DNA from: Bacteroidaceae bacterium
Lineage (GTDB): Bacteria; Bacteroidota; Bacteroidia; Bacteroidales; Bacteroidaceae
Length of the DNA: 45,350 nt
Direction: 5' to 3'
Assembly (NCBI GenBank): GCA_017617805.1
Contig: JAFZVN010000091.1
Span: forward strand, 1-45,350
Shown here: positions 27,222-35,997 of the stretch, piece by piece
Numbering within the stretch: position 1 is the first letter of the stretch
How the letters are laid out: each line of letters starts with the position of its first letter
Made by a program: the position numbers and the translations under genes
The notes under the pieces: model-generated
Databases searched by the model: none
The model's input: the letters and a program-made list of their open reading frames with translations, nothing else
What the model was told of the DNA's origin: nothing

Positions 27222-27755
27222 TCAGCCCTCCTTCACCACATAGATGCTCTTGTAGTTGCGCCCGATGCCATCGTAGTCGAGGCCATAGCCCACGATAAAC
27301 TCGTTGGGGATTTCCATGGCACAATACTTGATGTCGAGTGGCATTTTCAGCTTTCCTGGCTTCATGAGCAGGGTGGCAATCTCCACTGTCTTGGCGCCTT
27401 TCGATTTGAGCATGGGAATCAGGCTGGCCATCGTTGTGCCGGTGTCGATGATGTCTTCGACGATGATGACATCTCTGTTCTCGATGCTGATGGAGAGTCC
27501 GATGAGTTCCTTCACATGCCCCGTCGTGTCCATGCCTTCATAGGATGAGTATCTGGTGAACTGAATTTCGTGGTCGAAATTGAGACAGCGCACCAAGTCG
27601 GCTGCAAACATGAAAGCTCCATTCAGGATGACGATAAGGATGGGGTTTCTGTCCTTGTAGTCAGCATTGAGTCTATCTGCCAATGCCTTCACCCGATCTG
27701 CTATTTGTTCGTGGTGAATGAATGGATCAAATTGCTTGTCTTTTATTGTAATCAT
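27222..27755 (-). CDS. hpt: Hypoxanthine phosphoribosyltransferase
   Basis: Salvages hypoxanthine and guanine with PRPP. The PRPP loop is DVIIVEDIIDTGTTMASLIP near residues 94-113, and YKDRNPILIVILNGAFMFAA near residue 33 is the first phosphate-binding region. Starting at the ATG at 27755 gives MITIKDKQFDPFI and 177 residues, the normal size. A near-consensus -7 element lies about 30 bases upstream. Confidence 0.94.
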   Translation of the reverse strand: MITIKDKQFDPFIHHEQIADRVKALADRLNADYKDRNPILIVILNGAFMFAADLVRCLNFDHEIQFTRYSSYEGMDTTGHVKELIGLSISIENRDVIIVEDIIDTGTTMASLIPMLKSKGAKTVEIATLLMKPGKLKMPLDIKYCAMEIPNEFIVGYGLDYDGIGRNYKSIYVVKEG

Positions 27756-27784
27756 TGAATGAGTTGTGAACGTTGAATTTGATG

Positions 27785-27792
27785 CGAAGTTA
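27785..27792 (-). promoter_or_regulatory. Probable -7 element for hpt-adk
   Basis: TAACTTCG on the minus strand, one mismatch from TAnnTTTG, at a sensible distance before hpt. Confidence 0.4.
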
Positions 27793-27898
27793 CACAAAAA
27801 ATCCCTATTTGAGGGTAAAATGAAGAAGAATAACGTGAAAAAACATCATCGGAAGTGCTATTTTAGCTCTTTTTGTCGTTTTTTTAATATCTATTCAC

Positions 27899-27906
27899 TA
27901 TTTTTG
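27899..27906 (+). promoter_or_regulatory. -7 promoter element for nnr
   Basis: TATTTTTG on the plus strand, 43 bases before the nnr ATG. A TTTG at 27872-27875 is three or so bases further away than the ideal -33 spacing. Confidence 0.5.
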
Positions 27907-27949
27907 CACATCAATTATGAGAATCGCTATTTGCTAATTCCTCAGAATT

Positions 27950-29497
27950 ATGAAGATTTTATCAGCAGCCCAGTTGAAGGCCATCGATGCTTATACGATA
28001 GAGCATGAGTCCATCACCTCCACCAATTTAATGGAGCGGGCTTCTCGTGCCGTGGCAGACAAAATATGTAGCCGTTGGGCTGTGAACACCCCTGTGAAGA
28101 TATTTGCAGGTCCTGGCAATAACGGTGGCGATGCGTTGGCGATAGCCCGTATGTTGGGTGAGGCGAATTACAAGGTTCATGTCTATCTTTTCAATACGTC
28201 TGATGACCTTTCGCCCGATTGCCAAATCAACAAACAGCGTCTCATTGACTTTCAGGACGTGAAGCAGAACACCTTGGGTGTGCAAAACATTGAGTTCACG
28301 GAAATCACGTCTCAGTTCAAGCCTCCTAAGTTGGAAGTAGGGGATTTGGTGATTGACGGCTTGTTTGGTACTGGTCTTTCACGTCCTCTGAATGGTGGTT
28401 ATGCTTCTGTGGTGAAGTATATCAATGGATCTCCTGCCACAGTCGTGTCCATCGACGTTCCTTCGGGCTTGATGTGTGAGGATAATACCTACAACGTGAT
28501 GAATCACATCGTGAAAGCGGATGTGACCTATACGATTCAATACCCAAAGCTGGCGTTCTTCTTCCCGGAACATGAACAGTATGTGGGTGAGTGGGAAGTG
28601 CTTGACATTGGTATTGTAGATCCTTGCAATGAAGATTCAAAGACTCCTTATAACCTGACGGAACGGGCTGATATTCAGGCCATGTTGAAGAACCGTTCTC
28701 GTTTTGACCATAAAGGCTCTGTGGGACATGCGTTGCTGATTGCAGGCAAGAAGGGTATGGCTGGAGCTGCCATTCTAAGTGCGAGGGCATGTATGCGTGG
28801 TGGAGTAGGGAAATTGACAGTACATACTCCTGAATACAATGCAAGAATCATGCAGGAGTCCATGCCTGAGGCCATTGTGGACATCGATGTAGATCAGAAT
28901 TGTTTCAGTCAATCGTTCGATGCCAGCGACTACGATGCGATGGCGATAGGACCAGGCATTGGCACTTCTTCATATACGGTTCAGGCGTTCATCGAGCAGG
29001 TCAGCATGACGAAGTGTCCGATGGTGATTGATGCCGATGCGCTGAACATATTGGGTTCACATCGTGGATGGATTGCCCAGTTGCCACGTCGCTGCATTCT
29101 TACCCCACATAAGAAAGAATTGTTCGGCTTGATCAGTTCTACTCGTAATTCTTATGAAGAGTTGGAGCGTACCCGAGAGTTGGCGGTTCGTCAGCAGATA
29201 TTTATCATTATCAAGGGAGCTTATTCTGCGGTTGTCACACCTGAAGGAAATGTGTTCTTTAATACGACAGGCAATCCGGGTATGGCGACAGCTGGTGCGG
29301 GCGATGTGCTGACAGGCATTATTTTGTCATTATTGGCTCAATCGTATGCTCCTGATGCGGCAGCACGTTTGGGTGTTTATCTGCATGGGCTTGCAGGTGA
29401 CCTTGCTGTTGAAGATTTGTGTTACGAAGGTCTCATCTCGAGTGACCTTGTTGAATATTTGCCCAAGGCGTTCAAGGCTTTGCGGGCAAAAAGATAG
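27950..29497 (+). CDS. nnr: Bifunctional NAD(P)H-hydrate epimerase / ADP-dependent dehydratase
   Basis: Repairs hydrated NAD(P)H. Residues 1-215 are the YjeF_N epimerase (FAGPGNNGGDALAIARMLGE, VVSIDVPSGL). Residues 230-510 are the ribokinase-like dehydratase (KGSVGHALLIAGKKGMAGAA, ILTPHKKELFGL, GNPGMATAGAGDVLTGIIL with the catalytic aspartate). Length 515 is normal for the fusion. It follows a divergent gap opposite hpt, and its stop abuts the start of the DUF4831 gene. Confidence 0.94.
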   Translation: MKILSAAQLKAIDAYTIEHESITSTNLMERASRAVADKICSRWAVNTPVKIFAGPGNNGGDALAIARMLGEANYKVHVYLFNTSDDLSPDCQINKQRLIDFQDVKQNTLGVQNIEFTEITSQFKPPKLEVGDLVIDGLFGTGLSRPLNGGYASVVKYINGSPATVVSIDVPSGLMCEDNTYNVMNHIVKADVTYTIQYPKLAFFFPEHEQYVGEWEVLDIGIVDPCNEDSKTPYNLTERADIQAMLKNRSRFDHKGSVGHALLIAGKKGMAGAAILSARACMRGGVGKLTVHTPEYNARIMQESMPEAIVDIDVDQNCFSQSFDASDYDAMAIGPGIGTSSYTVQAFIEQVSMTKCPMVIDADALNILGSHRGWIAQLPRRCILTPHKKELFGLISSTRNSYEELERTRELAVRQQIFIIIKGAYSAVVTPEGNVFFNTTGNPGMATAGAGDVLTGIILSLLAQSYAPDAAARLGVYLHGLAGDLAVEDLCYEGLISSDLVEYLPKAFKALRAKR

Positions 29498-30553
29498 ATG
29501 AAAATGAAAAAGACTTTCTTTATTGCATTGGCTTCGTGGATGTCGCTTGGAGCGATGGCTCAGACACAAGTGACGGAGTTTAATCCTGGTCTTGCAGCCA
29601 ATGGCGTGAATTATGCATTACCCAAGACGGTATTGAAAGTGGATGTGTCGGCTATTCAAGCGGTTTACACCCCTGGTGAATTTGCCAAATATGCAGATCG
29701 TTATCTCCACATTAGTGGCGTGTCGCAAGAGCCTGTTACGACGTGGAACGTGAAGACGTTGGACATCTATCAGGAAGGCGTACCAGACACCACGAAGCTT
29801 TTTACCGTCAAATTGAAGGACAAGACTGTGGCACCCATGGTGCAACTGACTAAGAGTGGTATTCTGGTGGCTGTCAACACAGAGGTTGAGGCAGAGGAGC
29901 GTGCGCTTCCCTCGTCAAGAACGACGAACCACAAACTCAATGCACGACAATACCTCACCGAAGATATTCTTTCCGCCACCTCAACGTCTAAGATGGCTGA
30001 GTTGACGGCACAAGAGATTTTGGACATTCGTGAGAGCAAGAATTCCATTAAACGTGGTCAGGTGGAGGCGATGCCACAAGATGGTGCGTCGCTCAAGATT
30101 GTGTTGGATGAGTTGAATCGTCAGGAAGAAGCGCTCACCCAACTCTTCATTGGCTATACAGACACGACTTTCACGACAAAGTCCTTTACTGCTATGCCTA
30201 CAGAAGACATCAACAAGCAGGTGCTTTTCCGCTTCTCTCGTAAGCTGGGGTTTGTGGATGCTGACGATCTGGCTGGCGACCCCTACTACCTCTCTGTGAA
30301 AGACCAGCATACCGTCATACTTCCGACAGAGCAGGAAAAGGCGAAACGGAAAATAGAAGGACTGGTGTACAATATGCCCAGCATGGCCAACGTTACTATC
30401 AGTACGATGCAGGGTGTCTTGTATGACCAGACATTGCCTTTTGCGCAGTTTGGCACCATCGACATGTTGAGCCCTACGCTCTTCAACAAGGGTGCGACCA
30501 CCAAGCTGACACTTCATGCTGCTACGGGTGGCATCCAACATCTGGAACAATGA
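29498..30553 (+). CDS. Secreted DUF4831-family protein
   Basis: 351 residues with a signal peptide (MKKTFFIALASWMSLGAMAQ from residue 3). The mature protein is beta-rich and follows the Bacteroidota DUF4831 pattern (YALPKTVLKVDVSAIQAVYT, PGEFAKYADRYL, LFRFSRKLGFVDADDLAGDP). Function unknown. It begins immediately after the nnr stop, so it is translated from the same mRNA although it acts outside the cytoplasm. Confidence 0.82.
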   Translation: MKMKKTFFIALASWMSLGAMAQTQVTEFNPGLAANGVNYALPKTVLKVDVSAIQAVYTPGEFAKYADRYLHISGVSQEPVTTWNVKTLDIYQEGVPDTTKLFTVKLKDKTVAPMVQLTKSGILVAVNTEVEAEERALPSSRTTNHKLNARQYLTEDILSATSTSKMAELTAQEILDIRESKNSIKRGQVEAMPQDGASLKIVLDELNRQEEALTQLFIGYTDTTFTTKSFTAMPTEDINKQVLFRFSRKLGFVDADDLAGDPYYLSVKDQHTVILPTEQEKAKRKIEGLVYNMPSMANVTISTMQGVLYDQTLPFAQFGTIDMLSPTLFNKGATTKLTLHAATGGIQHLEQ

Positions 30554-30606
30554 ACATGTATTCTCACAATCAACTTATTTTACAAACCTCTAAAAACATT
30601 TAAAAC

Positions 30607-31278
30607 ATGAAAAAGTATTTAGCAGAAATGGTGGGAACGATGGTTCTTACACTTCTCGGTTGCGGTACTGCCGTATCGCTCAATTGTGGTTCTGACACAG
30701 CATCAGTAGTAGGTACTGCTATTGCATTCGGTTTGGCTGTGGTAGCAATGGCTTACACGATTGGTGGCGTATCTGGTTGCCATATCAACCCAGCCATCAC
30801 CCTTGGTTGCCTCATCTCCAAGCGTATCAGCGGTAAGGATGCTGGCATGTATATGGTGTTCCAGGTGATTGGTGCTGTGATTGGTGCTGCGATTCTTTTT
30901 GCATTGACTACCAACGATATGGCTCAGGCTGGTGGCACGCTCACTGGTGCTAATAGCTGTGGCGACCATGGAGTGGTGGTAGGTCTTATCGCCGAGATCG
31001 TTCTCACCTGCATCTTCGTGCTTGTTGTATTGGGTACTACTGATGCCAAGAAGGGTGCTGGCAACTTCGCTGGTCTCGCCATCGGTCTTTCCTTGATTCT
31101 GATTCATCTCGTGGGCATCCACTATACGGGCACTTCTGTGAATCCTGCTCGTTCTATCGGTCCAGCTCTCTTCGAAGGCGGTCAGGCGCTGACAGATCTT
31201 TGGGTATTCATCGTAGGTCCATTTGTTGGTGCTGCCATTGCTGCTGGTATTTGGAAGATTATCGGAAGCGAAGAATAA
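30607..31278 (+). CDS. aqpZ: Aquaporin (MIP family)
   Basis: Six-helix channel for water, possibly glycerol. Both NPA boxes are present: SGCHINPAITLGCLIS near residue 60 and TGTSVNPARSIGPALFEGG near residue 177. The arginine after the second NPA (NPAR) belongs to the selectivity filter. Length 223 and the residues around the filter resemble AqpZ-type water channels rather than glycerol facilitators, which are longer. A terminator follows. Confidence 0.9.
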   Translation: MKKYLAEMVGTMVLTLLGCGTAVSLNCGSDTASVVGTAIAFGLAVVAMAYTIGGVSGCHINPAITLGCLISKRISGKDAGMYMVFQVIGAVIGAAILFALTTNDMAQAGGTLTGANSCGDHGVVVGLIAEIVLTCIFVLVVLGTTDAKKGAGNFAGLAIGLSLILIHLVGIHYTGTSVNPARSIGPALFEGGQALTDLWVFIVGPFVGAAIAAGIWKIIGSEE

Positions 31279-31301
31279 AATACACATTATTATATTATAA
31301 A

Positions 31302-31335
31302 GAAGAGCGGGACACGTCATGTGCCTCGCTCTTTG
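31302..31335 (+). terminator. Intrinsic terminator after the aquaporin gene
   Basis: AAGAGCGGGACAC and GTGCCTCGCTCTT pair over most of thirteen positions around a short loop; TTTG follows. Confidence 0.65.
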
Positions 31336-31377
31336 TTATGGACCATTAAACTTCCTCTTTAACTTCCTCTTTACTTT

Positions 31378-31791
31378 TTATTTCTTGAAGAAATCAAAGA
31401 AGAAGAATACTGCTGCATAGCGAACAGGAACGCCCTTCGCATAGCCGATGGTAGAATTGTTGGCGTTTCTCACCGTGCCGTCTTTTTCAATCTTTCCAAT
31501 GGTAGAGTTGCTTCCATTTCTTACGGTACCATCCGATTCCACCTTACCGATGCTGGAGTTGTTGGCATTGCGGATGGTACCGCTGGAGTCAATCTTTCCA
31601 ATGGTGGCGTTGTTGGCATTGCGGATGGTTCCATCAGATTCAATCTTTCCGACGGTAGAATTGCTGGAGTTTCTTACTGTGCCATCAGACTCAATCTTTC
31701 CGATAGTAGAGTTGTTGGCATTTCTCAGATCCTGGGCATTTGCAGCCAATGTGGCAAAAATCAATGCCAGACACATTAAAATCTTTTTCAT
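31378..31791 (-). CDS. Secreted beta-flower repeat protein
   Basis: 137 residues: a signal peptide (MKKILMCLALIFATLAANAQ) followed by five to six copies of a 17-residue unit, consensus NANNSTIGKIESDGTVR. The glycine and asparagine pattern fits the short repeat proteins annotated in Bacteroidota as 5-fold beta-flower proteins, in which each unit gives one beta hairpin blade. The C-terminus (VRYAAVFFFFDFFKK) is a run of phenylalanines with two final lysines, unusual for a soluble protein. At DNA level the units form a 51-base tandem array. Function unknown. Confidence 0.8.
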   Translation of the reverse strand: MKKILMCLALIFATLAANAQDLRNANNSTIGKIESDGTVRNSSNSTVGKIESDGTIRNANNATIGKIDSSGTIRNANNSSIGKVESDGTVRNGSNSTIGKIEKDGTVRNANNSTIGYAKGVPVRYAAVFFFFDFFKK

Positions 31792-31818
31792 ACGCTTGGG
31801 TTTTGTTGTTAATGGGTA

Positions 31819-32772
31819 TTAATTGACTTGATTGATAGGTTCTCCATCTAAGTAAGCCTTGACGTTCTGCGTGCAGATGTTGATGAGACGCAGACGAGCC
31901 TCACGTGTAGCCCAAGCAATGTGGGGCGTGAGGTAGCAGTTCTTGGCTTTCAGAAGCGGATTGTCGGCAGGAGCAGGTTCTGTGGTGAGCACGTCGGCTC
32001 CATAGGCGGCAATCTGATCGTTGTTAAGTGCCTCAGCCAAAGCTGCATCATCCACCAGTGGTCCTCTGCCTGTATTGATGAGAATGGCGGAAGACTTCAT
32101 GGATTCCAGCCGTTCAGCATCCACCAGATGGAGGGTGTCCTCGTTCAGGGGACAGTGGAGCGACACGATATCACTTTGCTCAAAAATAGTGTCGAGGTCA
32201 GCCTTCATGATGCCATAGGGGAGGTGGTCTTCATCTTTGGACGTGTAGGCAAGCACTTGCAATCCGAACCCTGTAGCAATACGTGCGGTGGCCATTCCTG
32301 TGTTGCCTAGTCCGATGATGCCCATCTTCTTACCGTGCAGTTCGATGAGGTCATGGTCGAGGTAACAGAAGTCAGGTGAGTTCGTCCACCTGCCTGCTCG
32401 ATTCTCGATGGCGTAATAATCCACATGGCTCACGATGTTGAGCAGATGGCAGAACACCATCTGTGCCACACTCTCAGTAGAATAGGCTGGAATGTTCGTC
32501 ACTACGATGTTCTGACGGTTCGCCACCTCGAGATCCACCACATTATAACCTGTAGCCAGAACGCCGATGTATTGCAATCGAGGCAGCATGTTCAGTACCG
32601 AAGCATCAAGCACCACTTTGTTTGTGAGCACCATTTCTGCCCCCTTACATCGGGCTATCACCTCATCAGGCGAAGTGCGTTCATACGCCTCCACCTCAGC
32701 CAGTTCGTTCAGTCCGTCCCAAGACAATTCACCTTGGTCAACGGTATATGCATCAAGTATAACTATTTTCAT
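31819..32772 (-). CDS. D-2-hydroxyacid dehydrogenase (glycerate/hydroxypyruvate reductase-like)
   Basis: NAD-dependent oxidoreductase. The Rossmann loop is GIIGLGNTGMATARIATGFG near residue 150, NTGRGPLVDDAALAEAL holds the catalytic arginine region, DVLTTEPAPADNPLL the glutamate, and YLTPHIAWATREARLRLI the catalytic histidine. Length 317 is normal. The overall pattern resembles Bacteroidales enzymes annotated as glycerate dehydrogenase; the substrate cannot be decided from sequence. Divergent from the flippase gene with its own promoter element. Confidence 0.88.
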   Translation of the reverse strand: MKIVILDAYTVDQGELSWDGLNELAEVEAYERTSPDEVIARCKGAEMVLTNKVVLDASVLNMLPRLQYIGVLATGYNVVDLEVANRQNIVVTNIPAYSTESVAQMVFCHLLNIVSHVDYYAIENRAGRWTNSPDFCYLDHDLIELHGKKMGIIGLGNTGMATARIATGFGLQVLAYTSKDEDHLPYGIMKADLDTIFEQSDIVSLHCPLNEDTLHLVDAERLESMKSSAILINTGRGPLVDDAALAEALNNDQIAAYGADVLTTEPAPADNPLLKAKNCYLTPHIAWATREARLRLINICTQNVKAYLDGEPINQVN

Positions 32773-32789
32773 AAATCATTTATTTGGTG

Positions 32790-32797
32790 CAAAATTA
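32790..32797 (-). promoter_or_regulatory. -7 element for the 2-hydroxyacid dehydrogenase
   Basis: TAATTTTG on the minus strand, about 18 bases before the ATG, giving a very short leader. Confidence 0.5.
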
Positions 32798-32820
32798 GTC
32801 AATATTCAAGAAAAAAGCAG

Positions 32821-32828
32821 TATCTTTG
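32821..32828 (+). promoter_or_regulatory. -7 element for the flippase-glycosyltransferase pair
   Basis: TATCTTTG on the plus strand, 18 bases before the flippase ATG; divergent from the dehydrogenase promoter. Confidence 0.6.
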
Positions 32829-32846
32829 CACGATATTTTGTAAAAG

Positions 32847-34361
32847 ATGGCAGAAAATACTCCAAATACACACGTTGATAGCTCCTCAGAAAGCGATGCA
32901 ACCTACGACCACGTGATCAAATATACGGGGCTCTTTGGTGGCGTTCAGGGCATCACGATGCTTGTTTCCATTGTGAGAAACAAGATTGTGTCGGAGTTTT
33001 TGGGCCCTTCTGGTTTGGCGTTGATTAACCTCTTCAACAATGCCATCAGACTGATCCATCAATCTACAGACTTTGGCATTTCCTTCAGTGCAGTCAAGCA
33101 TGTGGCGGAACTTTTCGAACGAGGAACGGAGGAGGAAATTCAGCACTTTGTGCGAACCGTTCGTACTTGGTGTCTCTGTGCGGGTTTGTTGGGCATGATG
33201 GTTTGTCTGGCTTTGTGCCGTCAAATCAGTTGTTGGACATTTGAGCATGATGGTTACACCTGGCACTTTGCTGTCCTCTCCTTGGTGGTGGGCATGCTGG
33301 CTGTGCAGGGTGGTGAGATTGCGATTCTGAAGGGCATGAAGCAGCTCAAGAAGGTGGCGCTCATCGCTGTGTTTGGTGCTATATCCACCCTTGTCATTAG
33401 TGCGCCCATCTATTACTTCTGGCGGATAGAAGGTATCGTCTGCTCGTTGGTGCTCTGCAATGCCGCCGTGTTGGCCATTCATCTCTGTTATTCCAGCCGT
33501 TTGATGCCTTGGCGTGTTTCACTATTCTCCAAAGATGAATATGCGAAAGGTATTCCGATGGTGAAGTTGGGACTGGGATTTATCATTGCTGGCATCTTCG
33601 GACAAGGTGCAGAGTACATCATCCGTGCTTTGATTCTCCGTTTTGGTGAGTTGGCGGATGTGGGACTTTACACGAGCGGTTACACCTTGGCTGTCAGCTA
33701 TGCCAACATCGTGTTCGTCGCTTTCGAGGCTGACTACTTCCCTCGATTGTCTGCTTCCCAACACGATTTGAAACGCATGAATCAGACGGTCAATCAGCAA
33801 ATTGAAGTAGGGGTGCTTCTTATGGCACCGTTGCTCACATGCTTTGTATTGGCTATGCCAGTCATCGTACCCTTGCTCTTCTCCTCCGAATTTGTCGATG
33901 CGGTACCGATGGCCATCTGTGCTTCTTTCTTCATGTTCTTCAAGGCGCTCACCCTGCCTACGGCTTATTTGGCATTGGCCAAGGGCGATTCGCTCATGTA
34001 TATGATGACAGAGTTGGTTTATGACATTTTTATCGCTATTGCCATTCCCTTTGCCTTCAAGTATTGGGGATTGGAAGGAGCGGGTTGGGCGCTTTCTGTG
34101 GCAGGACTCCTTGATATGTTGCTCATCCATACTGCCTATGCCATCAGTTATGGCTATCGCTTTGATTTCAGACGAGCTAAGATTTATTTGCTCCAGTTTG
34201 TGTGCTTCACAGTGGCGGTGGTGACGGCTCTTCATGCTAATCCGTGGATGAAGCTCATCACAGGAGTGGCTTTGGTTGTGTCTGCACTTATTTCCTTCCA
34301 TGTACTGAAGAACGAGACGCAAGTCCTCTCAAAACTCAAGAAGCGGTTATGGCGAAAGTGA
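32847..34361 (+). CDS. Wzx-type polysaccharide flippase (MOP superfamily)
   Basis: 504 residues with about twelve hydrophobic segments. The N-terminal region (HVIKYTGLFGGVQGITMLVS, NKIVSEFLGPSGLALINLFN) is the pattern of O-antigen translocases, which move lipid-linked glycans across the inner membrane. The last 40 residues are a final helix followed by a basic tail. It is paired with a family 2 glycosyltransferase that overlaps its end by 13 bases, so they probably serve the same glycan. A larger polysaccharide cluster is not present around them. Confidence 0.88.
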   Translation: MAENTPNTHVDSSSESDATYDHVIKYTGLFGGVQGITMLVSIVRNKIVSEFLGPSGLALINLFNNAIRLIHQSTDFGISFSAVKHVAELFERGTEEEIQHFVRTVRTWCLCAGLLGMMVCLALCRQISCWTFEHDGYTWHFAVLSLVVGMLAVQGGEIAILKGMKQLKKVALIAVFGAISTLVISAPIYYFWRIEGIVCSLVLCNAAVLAIHLCYSSRLMPWRVSLFSKDEYAKGIPMVKLGLGFIIAGIFGQGAEYIIRALILRFGELADVGLYTSGYTLAVSYANIVFVAFEADYFPRLSASQHDLKRMNQTVNQQIEVGVLLMAPLLTCFVLAMPVIVPLLFSSEFVDAVPMAICASFFMFFKALTLPTAYLALAKGDSLMYMMTELVYDIFIAIAIPFAFKYWGLEGAGWALSVAGLLDMLLIHTAYAISYGYRFDFRRAKIYLLQFVCFTVAVVTALHANPWMKLITGVALVVSALISFHVLKNETQVLSKLKKRLWRK

Positions 34362-35332
34362 CGGTACTGACAGCGGTGTATAACGCTGAACCTTATTTGC
34401 GGCAATGTCTTGATTCACTCCTGCATCAGACGTTGACCGATTGCCAGTTCATCTGTATTGATGACTGCTCTACCGATGCGTCTTACAGCATTTTGCAGTC
34501 CTATGCACAGTCCGATAGCCGGTTTCAGTTGCTGCGCACACCTGTGAACAGCGGTCAAGCCAAGGCGCGCAATTTGGGACTTCAATTTGCTCGTGGGGAA
34601 TATATCGCCATGCTCGATGCTGATGACTGGTTTGCCCCAGACACATTGGAATTGGCTTACCAATCCTTGAAAGAAAACCAAGCTCCATGTGCTGTGCTGC
34701 AGCTTGTTCAGCATTATGAAGAAGATGGTCATGAGGACTTGTATCCCATCCGTGACCAGCGGAAGGAATGGAGTGGGGAAGAGGCGTTTCGTCTCAGCCT
34801 TGATTGGTCTCTGCATGGACTTTATGTAGTTGCGGCTGACATCCATCGACGTTTTCCCTACGATGATTCCTGCCGTCTCTATAGTGATGACAACACCACA
34901 CGTCTTCATTATCTCCACTCCTCCAAGGTCATCCTATGTCAGGGTCGCTATTATTATCGGAAGCATGCTGCCTCCATGACCAATGCTGTGTCTATCCGTC
35001 GATTTGACTACATGCAGGCCAATCTCTCCATGAAGCAGCAGTTGGAGCGTCTGACCCTCAGCGACAAGCAAGGCATTCTCGATTTTTACGAAACTCACCG
35101 CTGGCTCAATCTTGTTGGCTGTTATTGGTACTATTACCAGCATCAAGCCTCCTTCTCCCCCCAAGAGCATCAAGAAATCCAAGCTTTGTTTACTCGTATG
35201 CTCCCCACTATCGAAACTGAGCGCATCCCTTGGAAACTCAAGTGCAAGCTGGGGTATTATCCCTTCCGTTCCTATCCGCTATTTTCCAAGGTTGAGAACT
35301 TCTACTTTTGGTTGCGAAAGATGAAGAAATAA
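34349..35332 (+). CDS. Family 2 glycosyltransferase
   Basis: GT-A fold transferase. VTVLTAVYNAEPYLRQCLDS is the nucleotide-binding start, FICIDDCSTDASYSILQSYA follows, and YIAMLDADDWFAPDTLELAY contains the DxD metal motif. I start at the ATG at 34349, inside the end of the flippase gene, because it gives the canonical MAKVTVLTAVYNAEP; upstream codons overlap the flippase more deeply. 327 residues. Donor and acceptor unknown. Confidence 0.9.
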   Translation: MAKVTVLTAVYNAEPYLRQCLDSLLHQTLTDCQFICIDDCSTDASYSILQSYAQSDSRFQLLRTPVNSGQAKARNLGLQFARGEYIAMLDADDWFAPDTLELAYQSLKENQAPCAVLQLVQHYEEDGHEDLYPIRDQRKEWSGEEAFRLSLDWSLHGLYVVAADIHRRFPYDDSCRLYSDDNTTRLHYLHSSKVILCQGRYYYRKHAASMTNAVSIRRFDYMQANLSMKQQLERLTLSDKQGILDFYETHRWLNLVGCYWYYYQHQASFSPQEHQEIQALFTRMLPTIETERIPWKLKCKLGYYPFRSYPLFSKVENFYFWLRKMKK

Positions 35333-35333
35333 A

Positions 35334-35366
35334 AAAGGCTCCACGGGAAAATCCTGTGAAGCCTTT
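35334..35366. terminator. Bidirectional terminator between the glycosyltransferase and rpmE
   Basis: AAAGGCTCCACGGGA and TCCTGTGAAGCCTTT pair with two wobble or mismatched positions around an A-rich loop, with A-runs on the left and T-runs on the right, so it can serve both convergent genes. Confidence 0.8.
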
Positions 35367-35386
35367 GTGTCGTTGAGTATATCGGA

Positions 35387-35641
35387 TTACTTCTTCTTCA
35401 TCACAGCCCAACGGTTCATGAACTTATCGACGCGACCAGCGGTGTCGACGAGCTTAGCCTTACCGGTGTAGAATGGGTGAGAAGTAGAAGAAATTTCAAT
35501 CTTGATTACTGGATACTCCTGGCCTTCGAACATTTCTGTTTCGTTGCTCTTGGCAGTGGAGCGTGAAAGGAACATATCGCCGTTTGACATATCCTTGAAG
35601 ATAACTGGGCGATAGTTGTCTGGATGAATACCTTGTTTCAT
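35387..35641 (-). CDS. rpmE2: 50S ribosomal protein L31, type B
   Basis: 84 residues, matching the zinc-free type B form: [40 protein letters not shown] and [10 protein letters not shown] are present and the CxxC zinc ligands of type A are absent. Elsewhere type B is often induced under zinc limitation; no Zur-like operator is evident here. Single gene with its own TACCTTTG promoter. Confidence 0.95.
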   Translation of the reverse strand: MKQGIHPDNYRPVIFKDMSNGDMFLSRSTAKSNETEMFEGQEYPVIKIEISSTSHPFYTGKAKLVDTAGRVDKFMNRWAVMKKK

Positions 35642-35731
35642 TGTTTGTTTTTGTTTTATACAGTCAATATACTACTGCTGGTGTAACAAATTATTTAATC
35701 TCTGATGCTTTCCGTTTTGTGAAAAGCGGTG

Positions 35732-35739
35732 CAAAGGTA
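35732..35739 (-). promoter_or_regulatory. -7 promoter element for rpmE2
   Basis: TACCTTTG on the minus strand, about 90 bases before the ATG. The rest of this 356-base gap holds a CTCTTAACTCTTAAC repeat at 35820-35851 and the aldolase promoter. Confidence 0.65.
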
Positions 35740-35918
35740 CGACTTTTTATCAAACGGACAAAACAAATGGGGGGAATTTTTCCCTTTTCAACAAAAAAGC
35801 GGCGTGAAATGACAAAAAAACTCTCAACTCATAGCTCTTAACTCTTAACTTTTCCGTACGTTGGCTACACCGAAAGTACTCTCGTTCGACCATAAAAATA
35901 AAAAAGTTCCTTATTTAT

Positions 35919-35949
35919 TTTGTATTGTGCTCACTTATCCGTACCTTTG
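35919..35949 (+). promoter_or_regulatory. Full Bacteroidota promoter for fructose-bisphosphate aldolase
   Basis: TTTG at 35919-35922 and TACCTTTG at 35942-35949 with 19 bases between them match both consensus elements. It is the best promoter in the window, in keeping with a highly expressed glycolytic gene. Confidence 0.85.
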
Positions 35950-35997
35950 CACTCGTTTTAGAGACACACATATTATTAACTTATAAATATTCAAGTT

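Noticed and set aside
26599-27324. Long N-terminal extension of adenylate kinase
   Set aside because: The extra 51 residues overlap the end of hpt in another frame and do not resemble any Adk; the ATG at 27171 gives the canonical start.
31430-31740. The 51-base tandem units as a CRISPR array
   Set aside because: They encode a clean 17-residue protein repeat after a signal peptide, with no unique spacers.
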